Shown here: in pieces, positions 1 to 7,213 of the stretch
Layout: each line of letters starts with the position of its first letter
Position numbering within the stretch: position 1 is the first letter of the stretch
Source: SURF-25 sp040754255
GTDB taxonomy: Bacteria > Omnitrophota > Gorgyraeia > Gygaellales > Profunditerraquicolaceae
DNA: 18,456 bases
Direction: 5' to 3'
Assembly (NCBI GenBank): GCA_040754255.1
Contig: JBFMDA010000027.1
Coordinates: 1-18,456, forward strand
The notes under the pieces: generated by a model
Databases searched by the model: none
What the model was told of the DNA's origin: nothing
The model's input: only the letters and a program-made list of their open reading frames with translations
Made by a program: the position numbers and the translations under genes

Positions 1-1203
1 GGTATTAAGCAATGCATCGTTTTTATTATCGCCGCCGGTAATATGCAACGGATAGAAGCCGTTATGATAATCAAAAGGCAAGGCCTCATCCTTATCCCAG
101 ATAGCCAGGGAAATGCGGTATTCCCCGGGCGCTAATAGCAACTCTTTGAGCCGCAGCTGGAAGCTTGCTTTTCCCGGCTGCATCATTTCGATTACATGCC
201 CGTCAAATACGGTATTGGGCCCGTAACAGTATACGCCGTCACGCCTGAAAATTGCCACCCCAAAATGAGGGTCCTTGATGGTAGTATGCACCCTGCACGT
301 TGCCCTGATAGTTAAAGGGCTCCTCGTCTTTACCCGGTTCGAGCGCAGGCCAAATCTGTGTATAAATTCAACTGTTTCGATTTCCACCTCTTTGGTCCCT
401 AATTTTTTTCCCCAGTCTTCCATATCCTGCGCCCATTTCTTTGTATTTTCTACCAGCCCTGAAGACAAACGCCCCTGCCCCACATAGAAACGCTCAGTCT
501 CAAGCGCCTGCTGATACCTGCGTATCCCCTCCTCGGCTGTCCCCTCGTATAAAAGCCTGCCGTGTTCAAGTAATACCACCTTATCGCAAAGCCGGCGCAC
601 CAAATCCATATTCTGGCTGGTGAATACCAGTGTTTTGCCTGAGCGTTTAAATTCCATCAGGCGCTGAAAACATTTGCTCTGAAACAATGAATCCCCTACC
701 GCCAGCACTTCATCAATGGCCAGGATGTCAAACTCAAGGTTTGCGATAATACTAAAACCGAGCCTCAGGCGCATTCCTTGCGAATAAGTACCCAGGGGCA
801 TATGGATGAAGTCGCCCAGTTCTGAAAACTCAACTATCGCATCCAGCTTTTCTTCTACTTCCTTCCTCTGCGCCCCCAAGAGCGCAGCGTTTAAAAAAAT
901 ATTCTCCCTGCCGCTTAGCTCATCCTGAAACCCCACCCCTAAATTAAACAAACCGAGCACGTTTCCCTTTACGGCAAGGCTACCTTCGCTTGATGAAAGC
1001 GTACCGGCAATAATATTAAGGAGGGTAGTCTTTCCTGCGCCATTCCTGCCGATTATCCCGGTAACTGTGCCTCTTGTTGCCTTAAAAGTGACGCCCTTAA
1101 GCGCCCAGACGTCTCTTGTATGAACAACCGGGCCGCTTACCGAAACGCCGCGCAGCTCATACCTTTTGCCAAGGTTCTCTAATTCGATTATATGCTCTGG
1201 CAT
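1..1203 (-). CDS. wzt: Wzt-like ABC transporter ATPase with C-terminal carbohydrate-binding domain (3' partial)
   Basis: This is the ATPase of an ABC-2 polysaccharide (O-antigen or teichoic-acid type) exporter. It should power export of a lipid-linked glycan through the Wzm permease encoded just upstream. The visible 401 codons have no stop and run off the left edge. Residues 1-240 form the nucleotide-binding domain: Walker A GRNGAGKTT at 52-60, signature YSQGM at 140-144, Walker B LAIDE at 161-165 followed by VLAVGD. From about residue 245 the sequence looks like the Wzt_C beta-sandwich (DPHFGVAIFRRDG, then GPNTVFDG), which in E. coli O8/O9a Wzt recognises the glycan terminus. The Wzt of E. 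coli O9a has about 431 residues, so only a few tens of residues are probably missing. The ATG at 1203 is the only start after the wzm stop, 15 nt away, and its Shine-Dalgarno is weak. Oddity: the H-loop reads TSQN, so the usual switch His is Gln197. Confidence 0.93.
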   Translation of the reverse strand, partial: MPEHIIELENLGKRYELRGVSVSGPVVHTRDVWALKGVTFKATRGTVTGIIGRNGAGKTTLLNIIAGTLSSSEGSLAVKGNVLGLFNLGVGFQDELSGRENIFLNAALLGAQRKEVEEKLDAIVEFSELGDFIHMPLGTYSQGMRLRLGFSIIANLEFDILAIDEVLAVGDSLFQSKCFQRLMEFKRSGKTLVFTSQNMDLVRRLCDKVVLLEHGRLLYEGTAEEGIRRYQQALETERFYVGQGRLSSGLVENTKKWAQDMEDWGKKLGTKEVEIETVEFIHRFGLRSNRVKTRSPLTIRATCRVHTTIKDPHFGVAIFRRDGVYCYGPNTVFDGHVIEMMQPGKASFQLRLKELLLAPGEYRISLAIWDKDEALPFDYHNGFYPLHITGGDNKNDALLNT

Positions 1204-1218
1204 TGTAAATGACGACGG

Positions 1219-2040
1219 CTAATAAAAAAGGTGGTCATTGATGCTGCGTTTGTTTTTTCGATAATATAACGCGCTGCACAATGCGACGAATACCGCAAAT
1301 AATACAGGGACATACACAAGTGTTGCCATGTCCAGGGACCCGGCCATTGAATAATAACCGCCCTTCACTGAAGTAACCCGATACAGACTTACTATGCCTA
1401 CGAACGGATTGAGCTTGTAAAGCCTGAATAAATCCGGCGATAACGAAGCCTCGACGAATGACAGCGGATAAAATACCGGAGTAAGGTAAAATAACAACGT
1501 GAGGCATACTTCGATAATGTATTTTATGTCCCTGGCTTTTATGTAGAGCAAAGAAGATAAAGTTGCCAGCCCCAACGTAATCACAAAGTGCATCCCTAAT
1601 ACGGCCGGTAACAGTACTGCCGACATAGGCAGTCCGCCGCGCATAAAGGCACTTGAAGCCAGTAGTATTAAAAGGGAAGGCAGGAATTGTATGAGGTTGA
1701 CCAAAACCACGCAGAGGGGTATCAGGTAATGGGGGAAGCCCGATTCCCTGATTAAATTCCTGTTATCATAGAGGCTGGTAATTGCGCCGGTCAGCGAGTT
1801 CTGAAAAAACATCCACGGAAAGACCGCGCTCATTAAATACAAGAGAAACGGCATTTCTTCGGTCCTGACCTGCAGGAACTTATAGAACACAATGTAAAAT
1901 ATCCCCACTAACAAAAGCGGGCTTAAAAAGAGCCAGAGGAAACCAAGCCTTGACCTTGCATAACGCAGTTTCAGGTCCTTGCTCACCAGCTCTTTGATTA
2001 GGCTGCGGAGCTGGATGATGTCCCTTAGCATATAGCGCAT
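1219..2040 (-). CDS. wzm: Wzm-like ABC-2 polysaccharide export permease
   Basis: A 273-residue ABC-2 type membrane protein and the transmembrane partner of the Wzt ATPase that follows it. It should form the inner-membrane channel that flips or exports an undecaprenyl-linked glycan. The N-terminus (LVSKDLKLRYARSRLGFLW, residues 18-36) is the amphipathic gate-helix and first-helix pattern of Wzm/TagG proteins. About six hydrophobic segments follow, and the C-terminus is a short basic tail (YYRKNKRSINDHLFY). LTPVFYPLSFV and the LNPFVGIVSLYR segment are also typical of the family. The ATG at 2040 lies 2 nt after the stop of the flavoprotein gene, and a GGGAGG Shine-Dalgarno sits inside that gene's last codons, so translation is probably coupled. 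The length is normal for the family. Confidence 0.93.
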   Translation of the reverse strand: MRYMLRDIIQLRSLIKELVSKDLKLRYARSRLGFLWLFLSPLLLVGIFYIVFYKFLQVRTEEMPFLLYLMSAVFPWMFFQNSLTGAITSLYDNRNLIRESGFPHYLIPLCVVLVNLIQFLPSLLILLASSAFMRGGLPMSAVLLPAVLGMHFVITLGLATLSSLLYIKARDIKYIIEVCLTLLFYLTPVFYPLSFVEASLSPDLFRLYKLNPFVGIVSLYRVTSVKGGYYSMAGSLDMATLVYVPVLFAVFVALCSALYYRKNKRSINDHLFY

Positions 2041-2042
2041 GT

Positions 2043-3332
2043 TTAAAGCCTCCCGGCAATATCTCTGCCTTCAAGGATTACATCTTCCATAGAAGCATAT
2101 CTCCAGGCACCGTACCTGCCGCAGGGGATAATGCCGTGTGTGAGAAGATGCGTAAAAAGCATTTTTGTAACCGGGCGATAATTAAAATCGTACACCGGAT
2201 AACCGAATTCGATCGCGTTAATATCCTGCGCAATTACTTTGCCTGCGCCGGAGAGCACGCCTGTCTTTTGTAAATCCTTATGTATCAACCTGCCCATGCG
2301 GGACAACAGGGGTAGGGAATCATGCTTGTACGCAGTTTCGGTATATATGGCGCTTGCGCCATTTGGCGCACAAGAAGGAGAAAAATTATGGAAAAAACCG
2401 ACGCGAAAGAAAGCAATGTCCGGCTGGGGATAATATGCCCAATGCCGCCCTGATGAGTCTTTCTTATCTACTCCTAAATTTAAGTTAAATATCGAATTAA
2501 AACGAAGGCGGCCGCATAAGTGCTTGATAGGCTGCGGAAGGGGGGTAATAATATTGTGTATCAGGGGAAGAGGAAGAGTAAGGATCAAAACATCAAACTT
2601 TTCCTTTATGCCGTTTGAGGCCCTGACGGTCTTTTCTTTTGTATTGATTTCAACTACCTCTGCATTCGTAACGATGGAATTAAGGCTATCGGCAAACGCA
2701 GCAGGCAGGCTCCCTATCCCTCCCTGTTTGGGATACCAAAAATGGTGGTTATATCCATACCCTGCAGCGTTTTTCCCCACACGTGATTGCCTCGAAAACG
2801 AGTCGGGGATTAGGCCGTCAATCCAATCGCAGGTGATTTGGGCCAAAGGCACTTTCCAGAATTTGGTATTATACGGAAGCATGAAGTGCCGCGCCGTGCC
2901 CTTTCCGAACGTTGCATGTATCCAATCGTAAAAATTACACCTTTCGCGCGCGGTGTGCTTCCCGTAAGAAGAGCGGCGCATAAAGCCTTCAATGCACTCT
3001 TTACGGATGCGTGGCGGAAGCCAATCAAGGTGCGCCTGGAACGGATAAGGGACATAGCCTCCCGAATGGTACACCCAGGCACTCCTTTTGATGCACTTTA
3101 AGTTATTCCCGAGAAGGCTCTTCACAAGGCGCAGTGTGTACTTTTTCTTAAAATGGAGGAGGTGTCCGCAATAATCAAATACGAACTCTCCTTTTTGCTT
3201 TGAACGGCATAAACCGCCCGGCTCATGTTCTTTCTCCAGAATAAGCGCCTCCTTGCCCTTGAGTGCAAGATGCCAGGCAACGCTTAAGCCTGCTAATCCT
3301 GCGCCAACGATTATTATACGTTTCTTACGCAT
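2043..3332 (-). CDS. FAD-dependent oxidoreductase, UDP-galactopyranose mutase / HemY-like
   Basis: A 429-residue flavoprotein. The N-terminal Rossmann motif VGAGLAG (residues 9-15) with a downstream acidic E33 and EPGGLCRS (37-44) marks an FAD-binding protein of the amine-oxidase/protoporphyrinogen-oxidase/UGM superfamily. YVPYPFQ (93-99), the LPYNTKFWKVPLAQITCDW stretch and the C-terminal GRYGAWRYASMEDVILEG segment resemble UDP-galactopyranose mutases and the COG1232 proteins often seen in glycan clusters. Its place between a lipid-sugar transferase and an ABC exporter suggests it acts on a nucleotide sugar or on the lipid-linked glycan, but the substrate cannot be read from sequence. A true UGM would be shorter (about 370-390 residues) and I cannot assign the UGM active-site Arg residues with confidence. 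The gene overlaps the end of the WecA-like gene by 8 nt. Confidence 0.85.
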   Translation of the reverse strand: MRKKRIIIVGAGLAGLSVAWHLALKGKEALILEKEHEPGGLCRSKQKGEFVFDYCGHLLHFKKKYTLRLVKSLLGNNLKCIKRSAWVYHSGGYVPYPFQAHLDWLPPRIRKECIEGFMRRSSYGKHTARERCNFYDWIHATFGKGTARHFMLPYNTKFWKVPLAQITCDWIDGLIPDSFSRQSRVGKNAAGYGYNHHFWYPKQGGIGSLPAAFADSLNSIVTNAEVVEINTKEKTVRASNGIKEKFDVLILTLPLPLIHNIITPLPQPIKHLCGRLRFNSIFNLNLGVDKKDSSGRHWAYYPQPDIAFFRVGFFHNFSPSCAPNGASAIYTETAYKHDSLPLLSRMGRLIHKDLQKTGVLSGAGKVIAQDINAIEFGYPVYDFNYRPVTKMLFTHLLTHGIIPCGRYGAWRYASMEDVILEGRDIAGRL

Positions 3333-4311
3333 CGACCGTTATTGCCCCTACCCGTTTGAGTAATATGAGACTTATCAGGGCCGCAAAAATAATTATACCA
3401 ATTCCGGCCCGGTTCGACACCTGGCTAAGCAGCACACCCAAAGAGGCGTAGGTGGCAGTGAGTAAAAGCATATACCGCAAGGACGCCCTTACCGAATTTC
3501 CCTGTTTTAAGAGCCTCAGCGCAAAATGATCCCCGCTTTTGCGGAATGCAGACCTTTTATTCCTCAGGCGGGTGACGATAAGGAAGCCGGTGTCAAAAAT
3601 CGGCAATCCCAATATAAGCACCGGCGCAAGGAGTGCAACTTCTCTTTTAACCGGCGCATAGCTGATCAATATGGCAAGCGAGCCAAGGAGGAAGCCTAAG
3701 AAATGGCTTCCGCTATTGCCTAAATACACCTTTGCGGGAGGATAATTGAAACAAAGGAATACCAACGTTGTCCCTGCAATAAGCAGGGCGATAAAAAAAG
3801 AATATATATCGTGATTCAGAAAAGCAATCGTTCCCAAGGCTAGAGAGGTAATCAAAGCTGCCCCCCCTGCCAGGCCGTCCATCACGTCCAAGTGGTTAAA
3901 TGCGTTCGTAATCCCGATAATCCAGATAAAGGTCACTGCGGTATTTAAAAATGGCTCGATATAGATAATCTTGGTCTTTACCCCGCACCACACCAAAAGG
4001 GCGGTTGCCGCAAACTGAGTTAAAAATTTAAGCCTAACCGATAGCGCCTTATAATCGTCGACAATTCCGAACGCCAGCATTAAGGACGAGGAGGAAATTA
4101 TGCCTAACGCTTCTCTTGGAAGGCTCCCTGCGTAAAAATAGTCCAGTATAAACGCGCTCACAAAACTTGCGCCGAGCGCAATCCCTCCTACCTGCGGAAT
4201 CCCCTGCGATAGCAGCATACGCCGCCTTAAGGCGAGAGCACGCAAAAGATACACACACATCGCAGTATATGCCGCACTGCCAAGCCATATATAGACACGC
4301 GTAAGCATCAT
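3325..4311 (-). CDS. WecA/MraY-like polyprenyl-phosphate sugar-1-phosphate transferase, divergent
   Basis: A 328-residue multi-pass membrane protein of the MraY/WecA/TagO family, which moves a sugar-1-phosphate from a UDP-sugar onto undecaprenyl phosphate and starts lipid-linked glycan synthesis. Visible family motifs are FGIVDDYKALS (81-91, Mg-binding D85 D86), NAFNHLDVMDGLAGG (136-150) and YLGNSGSHFLGF (196-207). In MraY and WecA the last motif is GDxGS, with an Asp essential for catalysis. Here it is Asn199, read directly from the codon AAT. The cytoplasmic HxHH/HHH loop is also reduced to GDHFALRL. The protein may be a divergent active subfamily or have altered chemistry. The ATG at 4311 overlaps the GT4 stop as ATGA, and a second ATG follows immediately at 4308. 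About ten hydrophobic segments are visible. Confidence 0.88.
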   Translation of the reverse strand: MMLTRVYIWLGSAAYTAMCVYLLRALALRRRMLLSQGIPQVGGIALGASFVSAFILDYFYAGSLPREALGIISSSSLMLAFGIVDDYKALSVRLKFLTQFAATALLVWCGVKTKIIYIEPFLNTAVTFIWIIGITNAFNHLDVMDGLAGGAALITSLALGTIAFLNHDIYSFFIALLIAGTTLVFLCFNYPPAKVYLGNSGSHFLGFLLGSLAILISYAPVKREVALLAPVLILGLPIFDTGFLIVTRLRNKRSAFRKSGDHFALRLLKQGNSVRASLRYMLLLTATYASLGVLLSQVSNRAGIGIIIFAALISLILLKRVGAITVDA

Positions 4312-5468
4312 AAGGCGTATTTTTGCGAATACAGTTTCAGGTACAGCGCTTCAGTCAGGTCAAGCATCCGCTCAAGGTCAAACTCACTGCCTACTGTTTT
4401 TTTTGCCTGTACACCCATCTGTCTTGCCTTATCTTTGTGGCGCAATAAAAACGAAACCCTCTCTGCCATTGCTTCCATGGCGCGAGGAGGCACTACATAT
4501 CCGTTGCTGCCTGCGATCACCACTTCCCTGAGTGCGCCTGTATCCGTGGCAACCACAGGCCTGCCGGAAGTCATCGCTTCAAGCACCGCAAAAGGGAACC
4601 CTTCCCATAGGGAGGTAAGTACGAATACGTCCATTGCTGCGAGCAGCTCAGGAATGTCCCTCCGCCAGCCCGTAAGAATAACCTTCCCTTCTAACCCTTT
4701 CTTACGGACCTCCTTTTCTATTCTTTCCCGTAGGGCCCCGTCTCCTACCAATAAGAATTTTACCTTAAGATCGGGGTTTTTTTCTGTAATTAATGATGCA
4801 AGTCGGATGAAATCCAGCGGTGCTTTCTGCGGCTTCAAACACGCAACCGTACCTACCACCGCGTTATTGCCCTTTATTGCCAACTCATTTCTTACCCCTT
4901 CTCCCGAAGCGATAAAACGCTGGCGATTAAAACCGATATGTATCAGCGCATATTGCGCTTCGGTGCCGATACCATTTCTTAAGCCTTTTACCCTATCGCT
5001 TTCGGAGGTAACGATACATACATCGGTCAATCCGCAGGTGAGCCTTTCCAGGGCAATAAAAAGGAATTGCATCCAGGGGAATTGATACTCATGAAAAGGC
5101 CATCCGTGCACCGTATGTATCACTGCCTTTACGCCGGTCAATTTCGCTGCCCAGCGCCCGAGTATTCCTGCCTTAGAGCTGTTGGTATGGACTATATCGA
5201 TATGGTTCTTTTTAATACATCCGCACAGCTGGCACAGTGTTGCAATATCCCGTATCGGGTTAATCTTCCTTTCTAAAAACCGCGACCCTTCTACCGTCAC
5301 ATCTTTTAACGCGGCGGCTTCGGCAAATAAATACCCCTCATCTGAGGCAAAAAGGAAGATGTTGAATTTTTCCCTGTCCAGGCGGGTGAGGAACGAGAGG
5401 ACGTATTGCTGGGCTCCCCCTAATTCCAGCTTGGTAACCACATAAAGAAGATTAATCTTACGCATCAT
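4308..5468 (-). CDS. GT4-family glycosyltransferase
   Basis: A 386-residue retaining glycosyltransferase with the GT-B fold. The N-terminal acceptor domain begins with LLYVVTKLELGGAQQYV, whose GGAQ (17-20) is the usual glycine-rich loop. The C-terminal donor domain carries GTVACLKPQKAPLDF, LLVGDG and the EX7E motif EGFPFAVLE, with E289 and E297. It probably adds a sugar to a polyprenyl-linked acceptor at the cytoplasmic face, given the WecA-like enzyme and exporter encoded directly downstream. Donor and acceptor are unknown. The start is ATG at 5468 or the adjacent ATG at 5465. Both lie within the last codons of the GroES-like gene (11-nt overlap), with no strong Shine-Dalgarno, so expression is likely coupled to that gene. 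Confidence 0.92.
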   Translation of the reverse strand: MMRKINLLYVVTKLELGGAQQYVLSFLTRLDREKFNIFLFASDEGYLFAEAAALKDVTVEGSRFLERKINPIRDIATLCQLCGCIKKNHIDIVHTNSSKAGILGRWAAKLTGVKAVIHTVHGWPFHEYQFPWMQFLFIALERLTCGLTDVCIVTSESDRVKGLRNGIGTEAQYALIHIGFNRQRFIASGEGVRNELAIKGNNAVVGTVACLKPQKAPLDFIRLASLITEKNPDLKVKFLLVGDGALRERIEKEVRKKGLEGKVILTGWRRDIPELLAAMDVFVLTSLWEGFPFAVLEAMTSGRPVVATDTGALREVVIAGSNGYVVPPRAMEAMAERVSFLLRHKDKARQMGVQAKKTVGSEFDLERMLDLTEALYLKLYSQKYAL

Positions 5469-5814
5469 GGGCCCGCAGGATTACCAGGATCGCTGAATGG
5501 GGGACTACAATGTATGTATTGGCTTCAAATTCGATTTCTATCCCGGCGTTGCGCAGAAAAATGCACGTATCCCCTACCTTTGCCTGGAGCGGAAAATAAT
5601 TCTTTTCTACTGTAGGGCTCTGCCACGGCTCCAGCTCCGTCGCAGTAGGGTCAGGGACGGGGTAGCCGGGGCCTACTTTGATTATTTTGCCTATCTGTAC
5701 CTTGTCCTTCTCTTTGACGCCTTCAGGCAAATACAAACCGTGTTCGGTCCGGTTGCTTTCCGCATCCGGCAGGATTAACACCCGGTCACCGACTAAAATG
5801 ATCTCTTTTTCCAT
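5458..5814 (-). CDS. GroES-like co-chaperonin (Cpn10 variant with long roof insert)
   Basis: A 118-residue Cpn10-family protein if it starts at the ATG at 5814. An in-frame TTG at 5829 would add five residues but lies in the T-tract of a hairpin, so the ATG is preferred. The order of elements matches GroES: VGDRVLILP near the N-terminus, a mobile loop ending in EHGLYLPEG (LYL in place of the GroEL-contacting IVL), GKIIKVGPG, then VGDTCIFL and a C-terminal VVPHSAILVILR. Between the two core halves, GPGYPVPDP and about 20 further residues replace the short roof hairpin. From memory this variant is known as an extra GroES-like protein in Bacteroidota and other phyla. No groEL gene is in the window. 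It heads the overlapping glycan cluster and overlaps the GT4 gene by 11 nt, a surprising place for a co-chaperonin. Confidence 0.87.
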   Translation of the reverse strand: MEKEIILVGDRVLILPDAESNRTEHGLYLPEGVKEKDKVQIGKIIKVGPGYPVPDPTATELEPWQSPTVEKNYFPLQAKVGDTCIFLRNAGIEIEFEANTYIVVPHSAILVILRAHDA

Positions 5815-5827
5815 AGCAACAAAAGGC

Positions 5828-5848
5828 AAAAACGGATTACTTATCCGT
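5828..5848 (-). terminator. Small hairpin with T-tract, possible weak terminator or attenuator
   Basis: Read on the minus strand, ACGGAT, a 5-nt loop AAGTA, and ATCCGT form a perfect 6-bp inverted repeat followed directly by TTTTT. It overlaps the stop codon of the AsmA-like gene and lies just ahead of the GroES-like start. The stem has only three G-C pairs, so it would be at most a partial terminator between the envelope genes and the glycan cluster. It could equally affect initiation of the GroES-like gene. Confidence 0.4.
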
Positions 5849-6628
5849 AGAAAGAAAACTCTTCAACTTCTGCGTTGCATTCTGAACCGTCCCTATTGCG
5901 GCCTTGCCTGCCTTCTCGCCCAAGTCAACGACTTTGGACGCAGTATCAGAGACTAATTTCGTTGCCCCCTTCAATGATTCAGTTGCCGCTAGCTTCAACG
6001 GCCCTAAATCAAGGTTTGCCAGGCTTGCCACGGTGGTATGCGAAAGGGCCTTAAAGGTAATCAAGCTGACCAATGCAACCGGATTGTCAATGTTGCGGTA
6101 CTCTTCGTTAATATTGATGCGGAACTCTGTAACTGCGGGTACCGCCCTGTTAAAATAGTCCTTATACACCACTTTTCCTATTTTAAGCTGCATCAGGTCT
6201 ATGTTTAATTCCGGCATCTTCCCTTTTTTTTCTTTTTGCGGTTTTCCCTGGGTTTCAAGCGCTGTCAGTGTATTCACATTGACTTGCCCTTCGGCATTTT
6301 TGACCACGACAAACTCATTGAAGGCAAGCACAAGTGCAGAGATGTGTATTTTGCCCCTTAAGAACGAACTGATATCGTAGTGCAGGTATATCTTCGGTAT
6401 GTCCAACATTACCTTATCCACAAACCCGGGTGGGTTGAGGAGGCGAAGCCCCTGCACGTCGATAACGGATTTAAACGCACCTATGCGTATACTCTCGATA
6501 TCAAGCTGTAAGCCTGTAATAAGCTTTACCGCTCCCTGGAAGGCAGCCTTGACAATGACATTCCTTGCAATAAATAACACAACCGCAATAACAAGGATCG
6601 CCACTACTATTTTTGTTAGTCTTTTCAT
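5837..6628 (-). CDS. AsmA-like membrane-anchored protein
   Basis: A 263-residue protein with one N-terminal membrane helix (IVVAILVIAVVLFIARNVIV, residues 7-26) and a periplasm-facing body in Gram-negative topology. The body has the AsmA/DUF748 pattern: LDIESIRIGAFKSVIDVQGLRLLNPPGF (42-69) and later LNIDLMQLKIGKVVYKD, matching the repeating beta-strand unit of AsmA/TamB-type lipid-transfer proteins. It is much shorter than E. coli AsmA (about 617 residues), holding only one or two repeats. The last 50 residues (about 213-263) are Ala/Lys/Thr/Val-rich and likely an amphipathic helix. The ATG at 6628 has a strong AAGGAGGGG Shine-Dalgarno. The role is probably in the envelope, but a specific function cannot be assigned. 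Confidence 0.75.
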   Translation of the reverse strand: MKRLTKIVVAILVIAVVLFIARNVIVKAAFQGAVKLITGLQLDIESIRIGAFKSVIDVQGLRLLNPPGFVDKVMLDIPKIYLHYDISSFLRGKIHISALVLAFNEFVVVKNAEGQVNVNTLTALETQGKPQKEKKGKMPELNIDLMQLKIGKVVYKDYFNRAVPAVTEFRININEEYRNIDNPVALVSLITFKALSHTTVASLANLDLGPLKLAATESLKGATKLVSDTASKVVDLGEKAGKAAIGTVQNATQKLKSFLSTDK

Positions 6629-6646
6629 GACCCCTCCTTGGAATTG

Positions 6647-7162
6647 TTATAATCTGGCGCCTCTTTTATAGAGCCCTATCAATTCTGCGCTATCCAGTAT
6701 ATGGCCCTGCATAGAGCGTTCCAGCACTTGCTTATCTACGGTGCCGGGAAGGTTTAATTTTGTATCCAGGGCGTATACTTTAAAAAAATAGCGGTGCGTA
6801 CCGCTGGGCGGGCAGGGCCCGTGATAGGCTTTTCTGCCGGAATCATTAAGCCCCTGCTGGCCCGGCACGCTGTTTTTCTCAATCCTACCGGTAACCTCAA
6901 TGTTGTACACAACCCAGTGCACCCAGGTACGGCCCGGGGCATCAGGATCATCCATTATTAATGCCAGGCTTTGCGCCCGTGGCGCAACACCCTCAATGAC
7001 GAGTGTAGGATTCACATCCTGCCCCTCGCAGGAGAACTGAGCGGGGAGATACCCGTTATGTACAAAATCAGGACTGGTAAGCTTCATTTCTGCCCTCCCG
7101 TAAGCTACAGTTGCGCACATCCACAAAAAGGAAAAAAGAATAACGAGCGGAATTTTCCTCAT
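6647..7162 (-). CDS. Secreted YbhB/YbcL family (PEBP, Raf-kinase-inhibitor-like) protein
   Basis: A 171-residue phosphatidylethanolamine-binding-protein family member. Residues 1-22 form a signal peptide (RK, hydrophobic core, then ATVAYGRA), so the mature protein should be periplasmic or exported, unlike cytoplasmic YbhB. Hallmarks of the bacterial family are seen: DDPDAPG (71-77) followed by WVHWVVYNI, and GPCPPSGTHRYFF (115-127), which line the small anion-binding pocket. The biochemical role of bacterial PEBPs is poorly known. The ATG at 7162 has a good GGGGAGGAT Shine-Dalgarno. The gene lies 18 nt upstream of the AsmA-like gene and 51 nt downstream of the holin-like gene, so it is likely co-transcribed with both. 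Confidence 0.93.
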   Translation of the reverse strand: MRKIPLVILFSFLWMCATVAYGRAEMKLTSPDFVHNGYLPAQFSCEGQDVNPTLVIEGVAPRAQSLALIMDDPDAPGRTWVHWVVYNIEVTGRIEKNSVPGQQGLNDSGRKAYHGPCPPSGTHRYFFKVYALDTKLNLPGTVDKQVLERSMQGHILDSAELIGLYKRGARL

Positions 7163-7213
7163 CTATCCTCCCCTTCTCTTTGCGGTTAAAGTACTATAAG
7201 AAATGCTGCTCAT

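Noticed and set aside
2524..2931. 135-codon open frame on the plus strand
   Set aside because: It is antisense to the flavoprotein gene, with no supporting start site or motif.
4435..5085. 216-codon open frame on the plus strand
   Set aside because: It lies wholly opposite the GT4 gene, has no recognisable domain, and its composition follows from the antisense of a well-supported gene.
7193..7198. TATAGT as a -10 box for the PEBP gene
   Set aside because: No acceptable -35 box is found 16-18 nt upstream, and co-transcription from the promoter at 7681-7709 is simpler.
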